DNA of 64,000 nucleotides from Aporrectodea caliginosa (lineage: Eukaryota; Annelida; Clitellata; Crassiclitellata; Lumbricidae): positions 233,188 to 297,187 of the forward strand of contig JACEVL010000953.1 in assembly GCA_020284085.1 (NCBI GenBank). The letters are read 5' to 3'. The notes under the pieces are model-generated. The model saw nothing but the letters and a program-made list of their open reading frames with translations, made no database searches and had not been told where the DNA came from. A program made the position numbers and the translations under genes. Position 1 is the stretch's first letter. Each line of letters begins with the position of its first letter. Positions 32,695 through 43,744 of the stretch are shown here, one piece after another.

Positions 32695-32819
32695 CACCGC
32701 CCATCCATCCATCCATCCATCCATCCGTCCGTCCGTCCGTCCGTCAAATATTCAATCATCCGTCCGTCAATCCGTCCGTCCATCCGTCGTCCGTCCGTCC
32801 ACAATCATCCGTCCGTCCG
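32695..32819. repeat. CATC/CGTC microsatellite
   Basis: Tandem CATC units grading into CGTC units, running into the assembly gap. The matching array in block B is pure CATC. Confidence 0.9.
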
Positions 32820-32875
32820 NNNNNNNNNNNNNNNNNNNNNNNNNNNNNNNNNNNNNNNNNNNNNNNNNNNNNNNN
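32820..32875. other. Assembly gap (56 N)
   Basis: Run of undetermined bases between the two duplicated blocks. Confidence 1.
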
Positions 32876-32879
32876 ATAT

Positions 32880-33780
32880 TGTGCTGGTTCAGTTACATGT
32901 TGCTCCGCTTTTAGCCAGCTCAGTTTATTAGGAAGGGGCGCACGACAGCCATAACAATCATTCGGAAAGGTGGGAGGGCAAAAATACAGCCCGTAAAAAC
33001 AAGTTTTAATCCGCGTTCATTTACACGACGCAGCATGGGTTTTAATGAGAGAACGCGCGTTTGTTTGGCCATGCGCTTTAGCCAATAACGCACATCAAAG
33101 AGAGGGGTTCCCCCGATTCAGTTGAGTCCCCGATTCTATAAGCTAGCATTTTTTGGGCTGAAATTTTTATAGAATCTATCTGCCAAGTTTTCAGGGGACG
33201 ATTAAGATAATTTAAAAGTGATCGAATTAGTTTGACACTAAGCCTGTGTGAAACAAAGCAAACCTGGAATTTCAGCAAGTTAATAGATGGATAGCCAAAT
33301 ACAGCCAATGAAAATGAAGTTCTGTCATCTACTATCCTATAATGCGTCTTATGAAGCAGTTACCTCTACAAATATATAGTCCACTTTTGCGACCTTTCGC
33401 GTCCGTTTACCCAATGAGAGGAGCGGCGCACCCACGTTTCTGTTGACCAATGGCGGCACTTTAATGCAATGAAGCATATACGGCGTATCAGGAAAGGGAG
33501 TTCCCCGATTCGAAAAGTTGAGTCCCCAATTCTATAAGCTTGCCGGCTGAAATTTTTATAGAATGAGGTGTCTGCGAGGGCGAGTCTATCTGGATTTCAG
33601 GACGATTGAATGATTTGTAAGTGATAAATTGATCGTCATAAGATTTGGAGGCTTGCAATGGCTAAGTTAAACTAGATGGATAAAAAGAGGGATTGGCCAG
33701 CAGCTTTAATTGACCAAGTTAAAACACGGAAGCCGTTTGCACTTCATGCTGATGGTTGCCTCCTAGAGCTAGCTGAAATT
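32880..33780. repeat. Diverged copy of 28620-29600
   Basis: Order and words match the 385-bp tandem units upstream of block A (CAGCCCGTAAAAAC, GAGTCCCCGATTCTATAAGC). The copy has many small indels, much denser than in the rest of block B. Poor local consensus next to the gap is one explanation. Confidence 0.7.
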
Positions 33781-34246
33781 ATTGCTCTCGGAGTGAATTG
33801 TTCATATATATGTCGTGACGTTCGAGGCGATTATCGAGTCGCGTCATATGAGCTTTTGTATTTGCATCTGTCTTCTGTTTTCTTGGAGTGAATTGTTCAT
33901 ATATGTGTTGTGACTTTCGATGCGACTCTCCAGACGTAAGATTGAACATTATTGTTTCTTTTTGTATTTGGCTTTTAATTTCTTCAATTGAGTTGTTCAA
34001 ATAGGTGTCGTGACGATTGTTGCGATCCTCCAGACGTAATATTTGAGCTTTAAGATTCTGAAATTCTGACTGAATGCCTTTTGCTAAAGTGATCCACGCA
34101 TCGATAACAACCCTGGAAAGGCCATTAATCATGTTTTGTTCATCACTGCTGTAGTCACCAACGGTACTCTGTCCCATTACAACAATGTTGCCGAAATTTA
34201 TAATAAGCAATTGCAAAACAACGCAAAAAGACTTCGTCATTCTCAT
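33779..34246 (-). pseudogene. Stalked lectin exon 1, copy B (truncated)
   Basis: Same N-terminus as copy A (MRMTKSFCVVLQLL) and the same first coiled-coil unit. It then differs at KETIMFNLTSGESH, where copy A has KENNLTKAQILRLE; the change moves the frame. It comes back into the family frame at ANTKAHMTRLDNRLERHD and ends at NNSLREQ. A deletion of about 311 bp relative to copy A removes the last stalk units, the splice donor and the adjoining intron. Without a donor this exon cannot join a lectin domain. Confidence 0.85.
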
Positions 34247-34559
34247 AGTTATGGTTTACAATCGTCCTGAAAGGTTCGAATACAATAATTGCAGTCTACT
34301 AAATACTGTAGTCAGCGACCTTCGAACGTCCAATGACAGGCATGCGTTTAGAAACTCGCCAATTGCTGTGATGTATATTTTTGTCTGCCTACCGTATTTT
34401 ACTACATCTACAGTGCGGGTATCCAAGTGTACAACCAATGCATGAAGCGGAGTAGCCTACGAGTAGCCTACAATCACAAATAACGTGACCTAGGTTATTT
34501 GAGACGCCTGTTTACAGCTGCATTTTTAGCCACCTAATTATGGCATATGCGAGCTAGAG

Positions 34560-34685
34560 CTCTGCGCCGACGTCATAGTGTCGGCGGCGGCGCGCCGGTC
34601 ATTTTTGGTCGGCGGCGGCGGCGCGCCGCCGACCAACAAAAATCGGCGGCGGCGGCGGCGCGGCGCGGCGTGGTCGGCGCCAGAT
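34560..34685. repeat. CGG-rich element, copy 2
   Basis: Block B equivalent of 30690-30802, with one extra CGG unit. Confidence 0.85.
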
Positions 34686-35214
34686 CCAAAAGTTTATGAG
34701 GGGGTCAATTGGGCGTCCGAACTTTTGAAATAGTTTGAATTTCCACACTGTAATTCTAGCATTTTAAGCGGTCATCTGAACAATTTGCTCTATTATTTCA
34801 GTGCTGGTAGAAATCAGCTGTCACTCGTAGTTAGGATTATAATTTGAGTCGTGTTTGAGTTTGACTACAGACAATACTAGTAAACCAGACATTTATTTAA
34901 ATTAATATAAGAAAAAACTAAATAGGAGATTCTACGTTGTAGTACGTTCAATTTCACAAGAACGCCATAAGCCTTTAGTAAACACTGAATTGCTGACTCT
35001 ATAGGACACAATAATATAAATATTAATCTTCGTTGTGTGAAACTCAAACTGACACACCGCAGTATCAATACAATTCGTAGTATGAACGGATTATCATAAG
35101 TTATTAAATAAATCGAATTTAACTGTTTGGCAGCCATGCACGGCGCCCATCACGTCCTACTGCTCATTTTCAAAGAACGCCATATGGCGAATGAAAGGCT
35201 GAGTCGACCTTTGG

Positions 35215-35305
35215 AGGGGCGGAAATTGATCCGCGTCCCATGCTGATCTTCTGCTCTCCGAGCCAAAGTGTACCATTAACCATAACCCCCTCCACGGCGT
35301 GTCAC
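35215..35305 (-). mobile_element. tRNA-like SINE head (copy in block B)
   Basis: Equivalent of 31335-31425 with small indels. Confidence 0.42.
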
Positions 35306-36555
35306 AAGTAATTAAGTTTAATTATTTTCAATATGCTAAAACTTTTCAACGTACCAGGAAGAGTGCATCGTGTACTTATAGAATAAGGAGTCCTGGTGCC
35401 ATCTGTTTTTAAATAAAAAAAACCATGACTTTCCGCGAGTTTACTTTTAGTAGCTTCAGCCATCGCGATGCTGTTTAAAATTATATCCAATTTATCACAA
35501 TTAAAGTTAATGTTATTTATTTCAAGAACATGAATTGATTTTATAAATAGGGCCTACCAAATAGTCTTTGCTTCATAGCAGTTTAATCCATAGTAGTTAA
35601 AAATGCAGTTCGCCAATCCGAAAGCCACTAGTAGCGTTTTACTTAGGGATTACTTAGGGGTTACTTAGGGATTTGCAGTTTATTAAAATGCATGCCTATC
35701 CAAAACGCTATATGACTTGGGTTTAGATGCACTAGAAATTTGATATAATTATATTACACTGCTGGAGCATGAGCTGCATATGCTAATTTGATGATGGATA
35801 GTATCTTTAAGCCTGCCTGATGATTAGATGGGCATCATATCGAGGATGAGTCATTCACTGTCTATGCGTTTTATAAATGGATGGCTCTTGCACTTCAGAA
35901 CGTTTAGCCTAAATCCTGAGAGAGAGGACACTTTGTTAACTCAGAAAATGAGGGTCAATTTAGGGTCATGCCAATCTTCCGTGGCATGTCGATGCTGTCC
36001 GTCTTCCCCTCCGGCCCCTCCCTACTTAAATACCTTAAGAGAGACATAACAGCAATACTTGGGGAAGCAAATTATTTGGGTTAACAAAAGAACTAAACCT
36101 CGCCCATGCCAAGCCCGTGGCCCGTTATAGCAGCGCACCATGACGGGCGGGTCTGGTCGTGAGGGGCGCCGGCATACAAACAGGAGGGGTGCGAGGGCGG
36201 TTCGCCCCAGACCGATGACTTAATACTGCCGATATTGTATAGTTTATAGTAAAGTATTCTTTACATGTACGTACATTTACTGAAAGCTGCACTGAGAGGT
36301 TAACTTAACTCCACAGGTAATTTCATGGAATTAACTGGAGGGGTTGAAATTGAATTCGGGGGTTGAACAATCCCAACGCCCCGACAATTCAATCAACGTA
36401 TATATATATATATCCTATATCCTGTAAGACTATAGGATATATATATAGTAGCCCTGCATGTAAGACAGAAGACCTAAGATTAGATACGCTATCTTCTGCC
36501 TTCATTTGTATTCCGTCTATTCAATCTATCTGTTCACTATCAGTCTTTCAATCTT

Positions 36556-36715
36556 GCCCATCCATCCATCCATCCATCCATCCATCCATCCATCCATCCA
36601 TCCATCCATCCATCCATCCATCCATCCATCCATCCATCCATCCATCCATCCATCCATCCATCCATCCATCCATCCATCCATCCATCATCCATCTATCTAT
36701 CCATCCATCCCATTA
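36556..36715. repeat. (CATC)n microsatellite
   Basis: About 33 uninterrupted CATC units, then variants. The Ile-His-Pro-Ser frames in it are repeat artefacts. Confidence 0.97.
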
Positions 36716-36897
36716 TCTGTTTGCTGTGTGACTGTCTGTGTCTCTCTGATTTTGTCTCTGTATGTATGTCTCTGTCTGTCTGCCTGCGTCTGTCTGGCTG
36801 TCTGTGTCTACTCCTATTACCCACTGAAGCAACAATTTATCGGGAAATCATGCAAAACATGAAAAATGCAACAAAACAATTAAACCCTTCAGCGTGT

Positions 36898-37022
36898 CAT
36901 CGGCGGCGCGCCGAGGAATTATCGGCGGCGGCGGCGTCGGCGCGCCGATCCACAAAAATCGGCGGCGGCGGCGTGGAAAATTTCGGCGGCGGCGGCGCGG
37001 TGAGCGGCAGCGCGAGCTCGTG
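36898..37022. repeat. CGG-rich element, copy 3
   Basis: CGGCGGCGGCG runs with GCGCGCCG and ACAAAAATCGGCGG, as in the two other copies but outside the duplicated block. So the element is dispersed. Confidence 0.8.
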
Positions 37023-37149
37023 AATTGATGTCAGCAAACAGTGACAGCTAAACACACGGGGTAAAATGAAAGCGGAAGTTGCTCATGATTTGGCCCGGCA
37101 TTTTTACGAATTGCTCAAACTGCCAACACACACGCACACTTTCTTTCTG

Positions 37150-37625
37150 TTAGCACGCCCCATGAACTTATGTCTACTGGTGATGCCAACATCCACATGG
37201 CAACCCTTCCGATCCATTCTCATCCCAGTTTCTTTCCTCACTCCATGCATTAAATCTGATCCAACATGTTTCCTTGCCCACAAATAAATAAAAACACACT
37301 CTTGATTTAGTCTTTACTTATGTCTCATTCGAATTTTCTCGGATTCTCTGTTTGACCTCGACTCACCCTATCCTCTGATTATCCTATATTCCTATGTTCA
37401 CCATATTCAACATCGAGTCATCTCCCCGTCCCTCACACAAACTATGTTCATTCCGTCATATGAGCTCCATCCATCTTGACGCACTCAAACTTGACCTTGA
37501 AGTTGAATCTTACTCTCTCCCCTCGCCCCCCAACAGACCACAACGATATCTTGTCCGACTAACATTCCACCATGGCCGATCTACAAGTAAGCTTAGATTA
37601 AGAAAATGTACTCTGTAATCAGTAA
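37150..37625 (+). pseudogene. LINE endonuclease fragment (L2-like)
   Basis: Interrupted frames read GDANIHMATLPIHSHPSFF, then KHTLDLVFTYVSF, then FRHMSSIHLDALKLDLE. These are the second half of an apurinic-type endonuclease and the following linker. Related text occurs at 63040-63260 (ATTCTTGATTTAGTCACC, ATGTTCATCCCGTCATG). There are several stops and it is truncated at both ends. Confidence 0.65.
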
Positions 37626-37654
37626 TAGTGGGCCTACAGTACTGTGTACTGTGT

Positions 37655-37905
37655 AGTCATGGGCGCAACCACACTTTAAGGGACCCGTGGGACGCGTCCC
37701 GCTAACTTTCGAACAGGTTGGGACGGTCCCCCAACTTTTTAAAATTGTGTGGTAAACAAGATCTCAAAATGCACTCCATTTGGTATCAAATGCTCAAAAT
37801 TGCGTCGGCTTCTGGGGCTGCGCCCCAGACCCCAATGAGGGATCTTACGACGCTCTCCCATACACACTAGTCGTTAGGAGCTACTTGCCTTCCGCAATCT
37901 CTCCT
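37655..37905 (+). mobile_element. Dispersed repeat, possibly a DNA-element end
   Basis: It begins AGTCATGGGCGCAACCACAC. It contains AAAATTGCGTCGGCTTC and CTAGTCGTTAGGRGCT words that recur at 40130-40200. Copy 2 ends CCGTGGTTGCATTCC, the complement of the copy 1 start, so the full element may have GCAACCAC inverted ends. Confidence 0.5.
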
Positions 37906-38640
37906 CTCTGTACCATTAATGCCAGTGTAGTACAAGGCTCTGGCCTTGGACCTACTGATTTTGTCAAAGCCATTTCTATAGCCTTAAACCTAAATACAGT
38001 GGAAACCTTTTTCCAAAATATGCCAACTATAGCTACTTGCTGGTCCCTGCTTCCTGCATTGAGAGCACTGTTACTAAACTTTACCATATCTCTAAGTGGG
38101 CAGGTTGGGCGACATATGAACGGGCGTCAAAAGAACGGGCGACCAAGTGGGCATCCATTAGCAATCTTATATTAAACCATGCTAAGACCAGAGAAATGGT
38201 CGTTAGACGACCGAGGTCCAAACCTATTGCCCTCCCTTCCGCCATCCCTAGCATAGAGCGGTCAACGTCTCTTTGACGTTGTTAGAGCTACTACCCTCGC
38301 ACGACTACTTTATGCCTCCTCTGTTTGGTGGGAATTTGCCATTGTAGGGAACGTAAACGTCTTAACGGTATTCTGGGGAAAGTGACCTGTGCAGGCTTCC
38401 TCCCTGCCGATTTTCCTAGTTTTGACAACCACTGTTCTAGACCTGATTCTACTCTTTTCAGCTCAATTCTTTTCAACCCTTGTCACGTCCTTCACGACCT
38501 CCTCCCTCCCCCGTAAGGTCACTCCATGCAATACGCGATCCAGGCCACATGATCTCACCCTACCTAGAATTGATGCCTTTGCAAAAAGAAGTTTTATTAT
38601 GAGAATGCTATTTGACTTTGCATAAATATTTGTAGTATAT
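37906..38640 (+). pseudogene. LINE reverse transcriptase fragment
   Basis: Frames carry NASVVQGSGLGPTDFV (the QG(S)xLGP block), a mutated catalytic box read as YANY where YADD is expected, LLVPASCIESTVTKLYHISK, NLILNHAKTREMVVRRPRSK, SIERSTSL, then ATTLARLLYASSVWW. At least three frameshifts. The family differs from the LINE at 22978-27901. Inactive. Confidence 0.72.
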
Positions 38641-39084
38641 ATTTCTTCTGTAAGATACTGTGCGTTTGCTGGTAGACAGATAAAGAATATTCTTACCTAC
38701 TTACTTAATCGCGGCTGTGCGCCTTCCGCCTTCCGCACTCGCAGTTCTCTCCACTTGGACATTATAGTAAGTCCCTCCCACAACAAATCGCTGGCCCTGC
38801 TGCCGATAAAATAAAGGGTCAGGCTAAAGCCGCTAAACTCAAGTCTATCAGAATTCAGTGCCGAATGTTGCTGTATAATTTCACTCTAAAACTTTACTTA
38901 TCTCGCTTTTTAGAATTCGACTAAGGCTCGCGGTAGAAGCCCAGGAGGACTTTTCAATTTTTAATGCTGCGACTGCGAGTGGTGTTCTTCTAAAACCGAA
39001 AATCTCAGTTTATTCATATAATAAAGTCATATTTTTTCACAGACTTAGATGATTTAGGTAGGCCTACTTTTATATCGAAACTAG
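38641..39084. other. No gene recognised; weak LINE-like 3' remnant
   Basis: The segment 38700-38900 includes ATAAAATAAAGGGTCAGG and may be a further LINE 3' remnant. No clear features. Confidence 0.3.
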
Positions 39085-39119
39085 CAGTTTTTACCCGGCG
39101 TTCGCCCGGGTTTTCCTCA

Positions 39120-39212
39120 GCGCCCGTGTATTTGAATTTAACGACATCTTCGTCAGCGCCCGTGAATTTGAATTTAACGACATCTTCGTCAGCGCCCGTG
39201 AATTTGAATTTA
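39120..39212. repeat. 36-bp tandem repeat, about 2.6 copies
   Basis: Units of GAATTTAACGACATCTTCGT plus CAGCGCCCGT. Confidence 0.9.
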
Positions 39213-39219
39213 GGGATGT

Positions 39220-39440
39220 GCAAATTTTGGCAAGCATATAGTATGTTGGTGCATGTATTTTCCTCCCGTAATTTTAGGCGTCGTGAGAGTCGGTTAGGGT
39301 CAGGTTACGCGTCGTGAGGGTCGGTTAGGGTCAGGGTTAGGGTTTGTGTCGTCTTTAGAAAACATCGTACCTTCCGCGGAGCATGCCAAAAATACCGTCC
39401 CACGCCCGAAAATACATGCACCACGATACTAAATGTTTGC
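39220..39440 (-). repeat. Segment shared with spacer of the palindromic element
   Basis: Read on the minus strand it matches 10620-10805: TTTGGCATGCTCCGCGGAAG, GACGACACAAACCCTAACCC and CGACCCTCACGACGC. It therefore occurs both inside and outside the palindromic element. Confidence 0.75.
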
Positions 39441-40074
39441 CCAAATTTTTCGTGTGTCCCTCTGGCGATTTTATGCGCTGGCTTGAAATTGTTTAATTGC
39501 AACTCTATGCATAGCTAGAATTCAATTTTGATCACATCGAAACGTAAAATGCCCACATATCGGAATTTAAAGTAAATTTTGAGTTGATATAAAGTTGGGT
39601 TGAGATCTATAGAAATTCAAATGAAAACGTTCGTTAAAAATTTCGTATCCCTAAAGTGTTGCATTGAAATTCTGCCGTGGGTGTTACCACTTACCACTTC
39701 TGATTTGAAATCAACGGTCATCGTGATTGGTTGCGAATCACAGTGTTGCCCTAAATGCTCCGCGTGACGTAAGATTGCATATTAATTTTAACCATCGTGA
39801 CGTGGACAAATGGCCATACTATGGCCTGGTGTTGATAGCCTCGTTGAAAAAGTTGTAAATTTAAAATGTCCATATAATCGGCGTTTAAATAAAATTGCGA
39901 GCTGAAAATAGTCGCGATGACCTAGACGCGGCGTAATAATGTATTGTAAAATTTTGTAAATCGCTAAAGCGTTCCGTTTCGGAGCCTTTAGACAACAGAC
40001 ATACATACAAACATACAAACAAACAAACGGAAGGACAACGTAAACAGACTTTGCCTTATAATAGAGATAATGGG

Positions 40075-40285
40075 TGAAAAATTTGAGGTAAATTAAAGCC
40101 CAAAATGTACTTAATTTGACATGAAATGCTTAAAATTGCGTCGGCTTCACAACTGGGGAGCTACGACGCTCCCCCATATCCCCTAGTCGTTAGGGGCTTC
40201 TTGCTTTCGGCAATCGCAATTCCCCTACTCAGACATTCTATTAGGTTCCCCCAACTTCTGGACCGTGGTTGCATTCCTGTGTGTA
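40075..40285 (+). mobile_element. Dispersed repeat, second copy
   Basis: Shares AATGCTTAAAATTGCGTCGG and CCCCTAGTCGTTAGGGGCTT with 37790-37880. It ends GGACCGTGGTTGC. Confidence 0.5.
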
Positions 40286-40409
40286 GTCAGTTGGTATCAA
40301 ATTCACTCCTAAATGACTAATGACAGTCATGTGCCACAATACACTAATTATTGAGACATAAGCTTGTCGCGAATTCGTATTTTATTTAATTAACACCGCG
40401 GGAACGCTG

Positions 40410-41145
40410 AACCCTGGAAAAACGCAGTTCATCTGGGTTGGGAGTCGTGGGCAGCTATCCAAAGTCGATTTATCCTATCTACAGCATCGCTTTCCTGGCG
40501 TCTCTTTCTCTACCACTGTGCGGGACTTAGGTGTGACCCTGGACCAGGAATTGACCTTTTCAGAACACGTGAGGAATGTATGTCGTACGTGCTTTTACCA
40601 TCTACGTAAGATTCGCTCCGTACGCCGCTCTCTAACATCTAAAGCCGCTACGACGCTGATGCATGCCTTCATATGCACCAGAGTCGACTATGGCAATGCT
40701 ATCTATGCGGGCTTAACCCTATCGCGCATAAGTCAGTTGCAATCTGTGCTAAATGCCGCGGCTCGGCTGATAGGAGGCATACCAAAGTTCGAGCATATAT
40801 ATCTGGCTTAATACAGGAGGAACTGCACTGGCTGCCAATGCAAAAACGCATTGAGTTTAAGATCCTAATGCTTATTCGCAATTGTCTTGCAGGTCAAAGT
40901 CAGTCTATTTTAGGGAGCTTTGTGTGCCAGTGCTTTCCATACCAGGTCGTAGATTCCTTCGCTCTGCCACTCAAGGCGACCTGGTTGTCCCAGTGGCTCG
41001 AACTTCCATGGTGCGTCATAAGAGCTTTGCTGTGGTCGGTCCATCTTTCAGGAATAGGTTGCTACGTAATGAGCTTCTTGGTCTTTCCTTGCCCCTTTTC
41101 CGCAGGCGTTTGACGACTACAATACAGATATCATTTGTTTGTTAG
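40410..41145 (+). pseudogene. LINE reverse transcriptase C-terminal fragment (L2-like)
   Basis: Frames read GKTQFIWVGSRGQLSKVDLS, TVRDLGVTLDQELTFSEHVR, FICTRVDYGNAIYAGL, LQSVLNAAARLIGG, EELHWLPMQKRIEFKILML, then RTSMVRHKSFAVVGPSFRNR. The order is that of the thumb and C-terminal region of L2/CR1-type proteins. Two frameshifts occur around 40800 and 40890. It lacks the palm domain and a recognisable tail. Confidence 0.82.
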
Positions 41146-42762
41146 GGCACTAAATATATACCATTTAAATGCTGCTAGATTTTTTAAATGTGGATTCCGT
41201 GACAATCTGTCGACTGCATGACGTGGGCGCGCGTCACGGAGTTGACCGTCACGGAGTTGACAAATCGTTTAGTTTTCGGCAAAAACCGGCACACGCGAAA
41301 CAAAATAATTTCAAATGATGTTTGCAACAAAGACATGAGATCTATCACATCCACAAAGGACACATTACATTGAAAGTTTTATTTATATATTCTTGAATAT
41401 TTACGTCACGGAGTTTACATCAATTAAACATACGCGGTGCAACAATATTGTTAACTTTTTGTTGTTTAAAAAATTAAACGCAAGATAAACTTCTCATGTT
41501 TACCAGCAGCATTGACAACGACAAATTACAACTATCAGCTGCAGTTAAACACCGTACAAAACACTAGCCGTTACAAGTTGGACACGAGTTTTGTAGCCGT
41601 CATGGAGTTGACATTTGGATGTAGGACACAGGAGTTTGCTCCATTAAAATTTAATTGTTCACTCAAACAAACTCAAACTCAATATATTAAGCATGGCTTA
41701 TGTTGTAAACAATATGTTACTGAAAATGAATAGTAAATAATTATCGGTTCGGTTATATGCGCAATTGGAAATAAACAGGTTTTCCCTGACTTCGGTACAC
41801 ATCTGGGACTATACCCCCGCAGCCGATCGAGTCGATCGATCGAGTCGATCGTCAACTCGCCCAAGTCGAGTCGATCGTTGTTTTCCTCGACTCGACTCTG
41901 AAATATTTTACTCACTATTTTTTCACAAAATGACAGACCTTATGATATAATGACGTGATTCTGTGTAAACACACAACCCGTATGAACCTAATATAAAGTT
42001 CAGTGCAAATAATGAACCTCTTGGCACTTTCTTATTTGTGGATGTTATAGAGATACTTTTTCACAATTTTACAGTGAAAATGTGAGCGATTAAGATGAGT
42101 GAATACTGCTGTAGTTTCAAAAAATGTTAGCTCTGTAGTCAGTAGCGATGATCTCAAAACGTTCGAAAGTCAGTACTTTAGAACAAGACTGAATGCGTCG
42201 ACTTCTCACTCGGATGTGTGGCAGCATTTTGGTAAACTATAGTGAGTATAATGGGAGCCGCACTGCCGCAGCTGCCGCCCATGATTCATATTATTTGCCA
42301 TAGTCGCCCTACTTTTTTCAAAACCACAAATGCCTACATTGTTGCCTTCCGGATTGGAAATGTCATAAAATGAAATACAATCAGTGTTATGTGGATTCGT
42401 GGAAAAATACTTACATTTTTAGTAGACGATTTGGAGCATTTTCATGTCTATAATATGCTGAACTGTGACAGAACCCTCCAAGAGGTTCAAAACCTGAACC
42501 TCTAACTAACTTCAGTAATATGAGCAGTTTCAAGTTTCTTGAACTAACTCTAATTCATGACGAAGATTTATATAGCACCTTATAGGCCGATGTAATATAG
42601 ACATTACACGTTCTCTAGTACCACTACTGCCGTTTGAGATGGTAATCATTTGTATACCGCACTGTAGGAGATTCAATTGTAGCTTAGCTGCCTAGATGAT
42701 CAAGCCGATGGATTAGGCGAGGCTTAATCCTTACAAGTCAACCACAGGCAAACACGATATCA
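41146..42762. other. No gene; repeated GTCACGGAGTTGAC words and TCGA-rich tract
   Basis: GTCACGGAGTTGAC occurs at 41233 and 41248, with variants at 41405 and 41599. The tract 41824-41880 is built of TCGAGTCGATCGA-like units. The rest is AT-rich with no recognisable protein. Confidence 0.45.
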
Positions 42763-43020
42763 TTATAAAACCTGAATTGATGAAAAAGTTCTTTCGCAAA
42801 AGAAAAATTGACGGTGAAAGAATTCTTGCTGAACTATAGAAGTTGTATTGATGAAAGAATTGTTTCCGTAAATAGAAGCTGGATTGGTTAAAAGAATTGT
42901 TTCAATGGGAGCTGGATTTCTGATAAGAATTGTTTTCTTAAATCGAAGCTCGATTGATGAAAACAATTTCTTCCATGCATCACTGGAAGCTGGATTGATG
43001 ACAGTTATCATGGACATTGG
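42763..43020 (-). repeat. Minisatellite, 36-38-bp unit (array 1)
   Basis: Units of GAAGCTGGATTGATGAAA plus AATTSTTTCCSTAAAT. The same family occurs at 52253-52520 (opposite orientation), 53510-53790 and 55250-55420. The array ends with GACAGTTATCATGGACATT, which is also seen at the end of the 53.8-kb array. Confidence 0.8.
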
Positions 43021-43744
43021 TGGACTACCTTCTTACCAACGAATAATACAGCATTAAACAGATAGTATTAATTTACCAAATTCTATTTTCATCAGTCCAA
43101 CTTACCATAAAAACTTGGCTATCCTACTTATATTTCTTTGCATTAAAAAATTAACATTATTTATTACGTTTATTAGCGCCAAAACGTCCGGCGCCAAAAC
43201 GTCCTGCTTCGGAAATTCCGGGCCCCTAGGATGAGCAGTCACTACCCTCTAAACTATCTTTAGGCTTTATGAGAAATTTAAAAAAGCTGAAATGATAATG
43301 TGCGGGAACCATCGTACGATATTATTTTTATAATTATATACTATATAGCCTACAACTATGATTTCTTCAGTCGTTAATTTAAAAATTAAATTTTCAAATT
43401 TATGCTGATAAAAAAGTATCTTCTCTGAATTTAGCTGCAGCAAACTCATTTATAAATATCCTCGTAATTCAATAATCTTGCCAGATCACATTCAACTGCA
43501 AGACCACTCACTCAGTCTGTCTTGCTTCATAACAGATAGTTGAAAACTTTTAATTTGCTTGAGCTTGTAATATATTTAATAAGTTCATTGCGGGCCCAGC
43601 CTGGGCCCTTGAAAGTCGCCGGACCCTTGGGTTTTGCCTCTCTCCCTCCTTTCAGCTGGCATGGACTAAACTACAAAAATAATCATATGCAAAAATATCC
43701 AAATAATTGTTAGGCTCTGTCATTATTTTCACTGCTACACTCAT
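43021..43744. other. No gene recognised
   Basis: A short CGCCAAAACGTCC duplication at 43175-43206 is the only pattern seen. Confidence 0.4.

Larger units (their letters stand above)
33785..36365. repeat. Duplicated block, copy B
   Basis: Copy of 29880-32480 in direct orientation. The high identity, N gap and microsatellites at both junctions leave open whether it is a young tandem duplication or two alleles placed in series. Confidence 0.9.
39085..40068 (+). mobile_element. Old retroelement 3' region (RTE-like)
   Basis: It begins ACCCGGCGTTCGCCCGGGTT and ends with an ACATACAAACAAACAAACGG stretch followed by GACTTTGCCTTATAATAGAG. This CCCGGG start with a (CAAACATA)n and TTATAATAGAGATA end is the pattern of many RTE-type LINE 3' regions and their SINEs. 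No reverse transcriptase remains. It contains a 36-bp tandem repeat (39140-39210) and the CCCTAA-like segment at 39220-39440. Confidence 0.45.

Noticed and set aside
36363..36862. Ile-His-Pro-Ser repeat protein
   Set aside because: Translation of the (CATC)n microsatellite in two frames.
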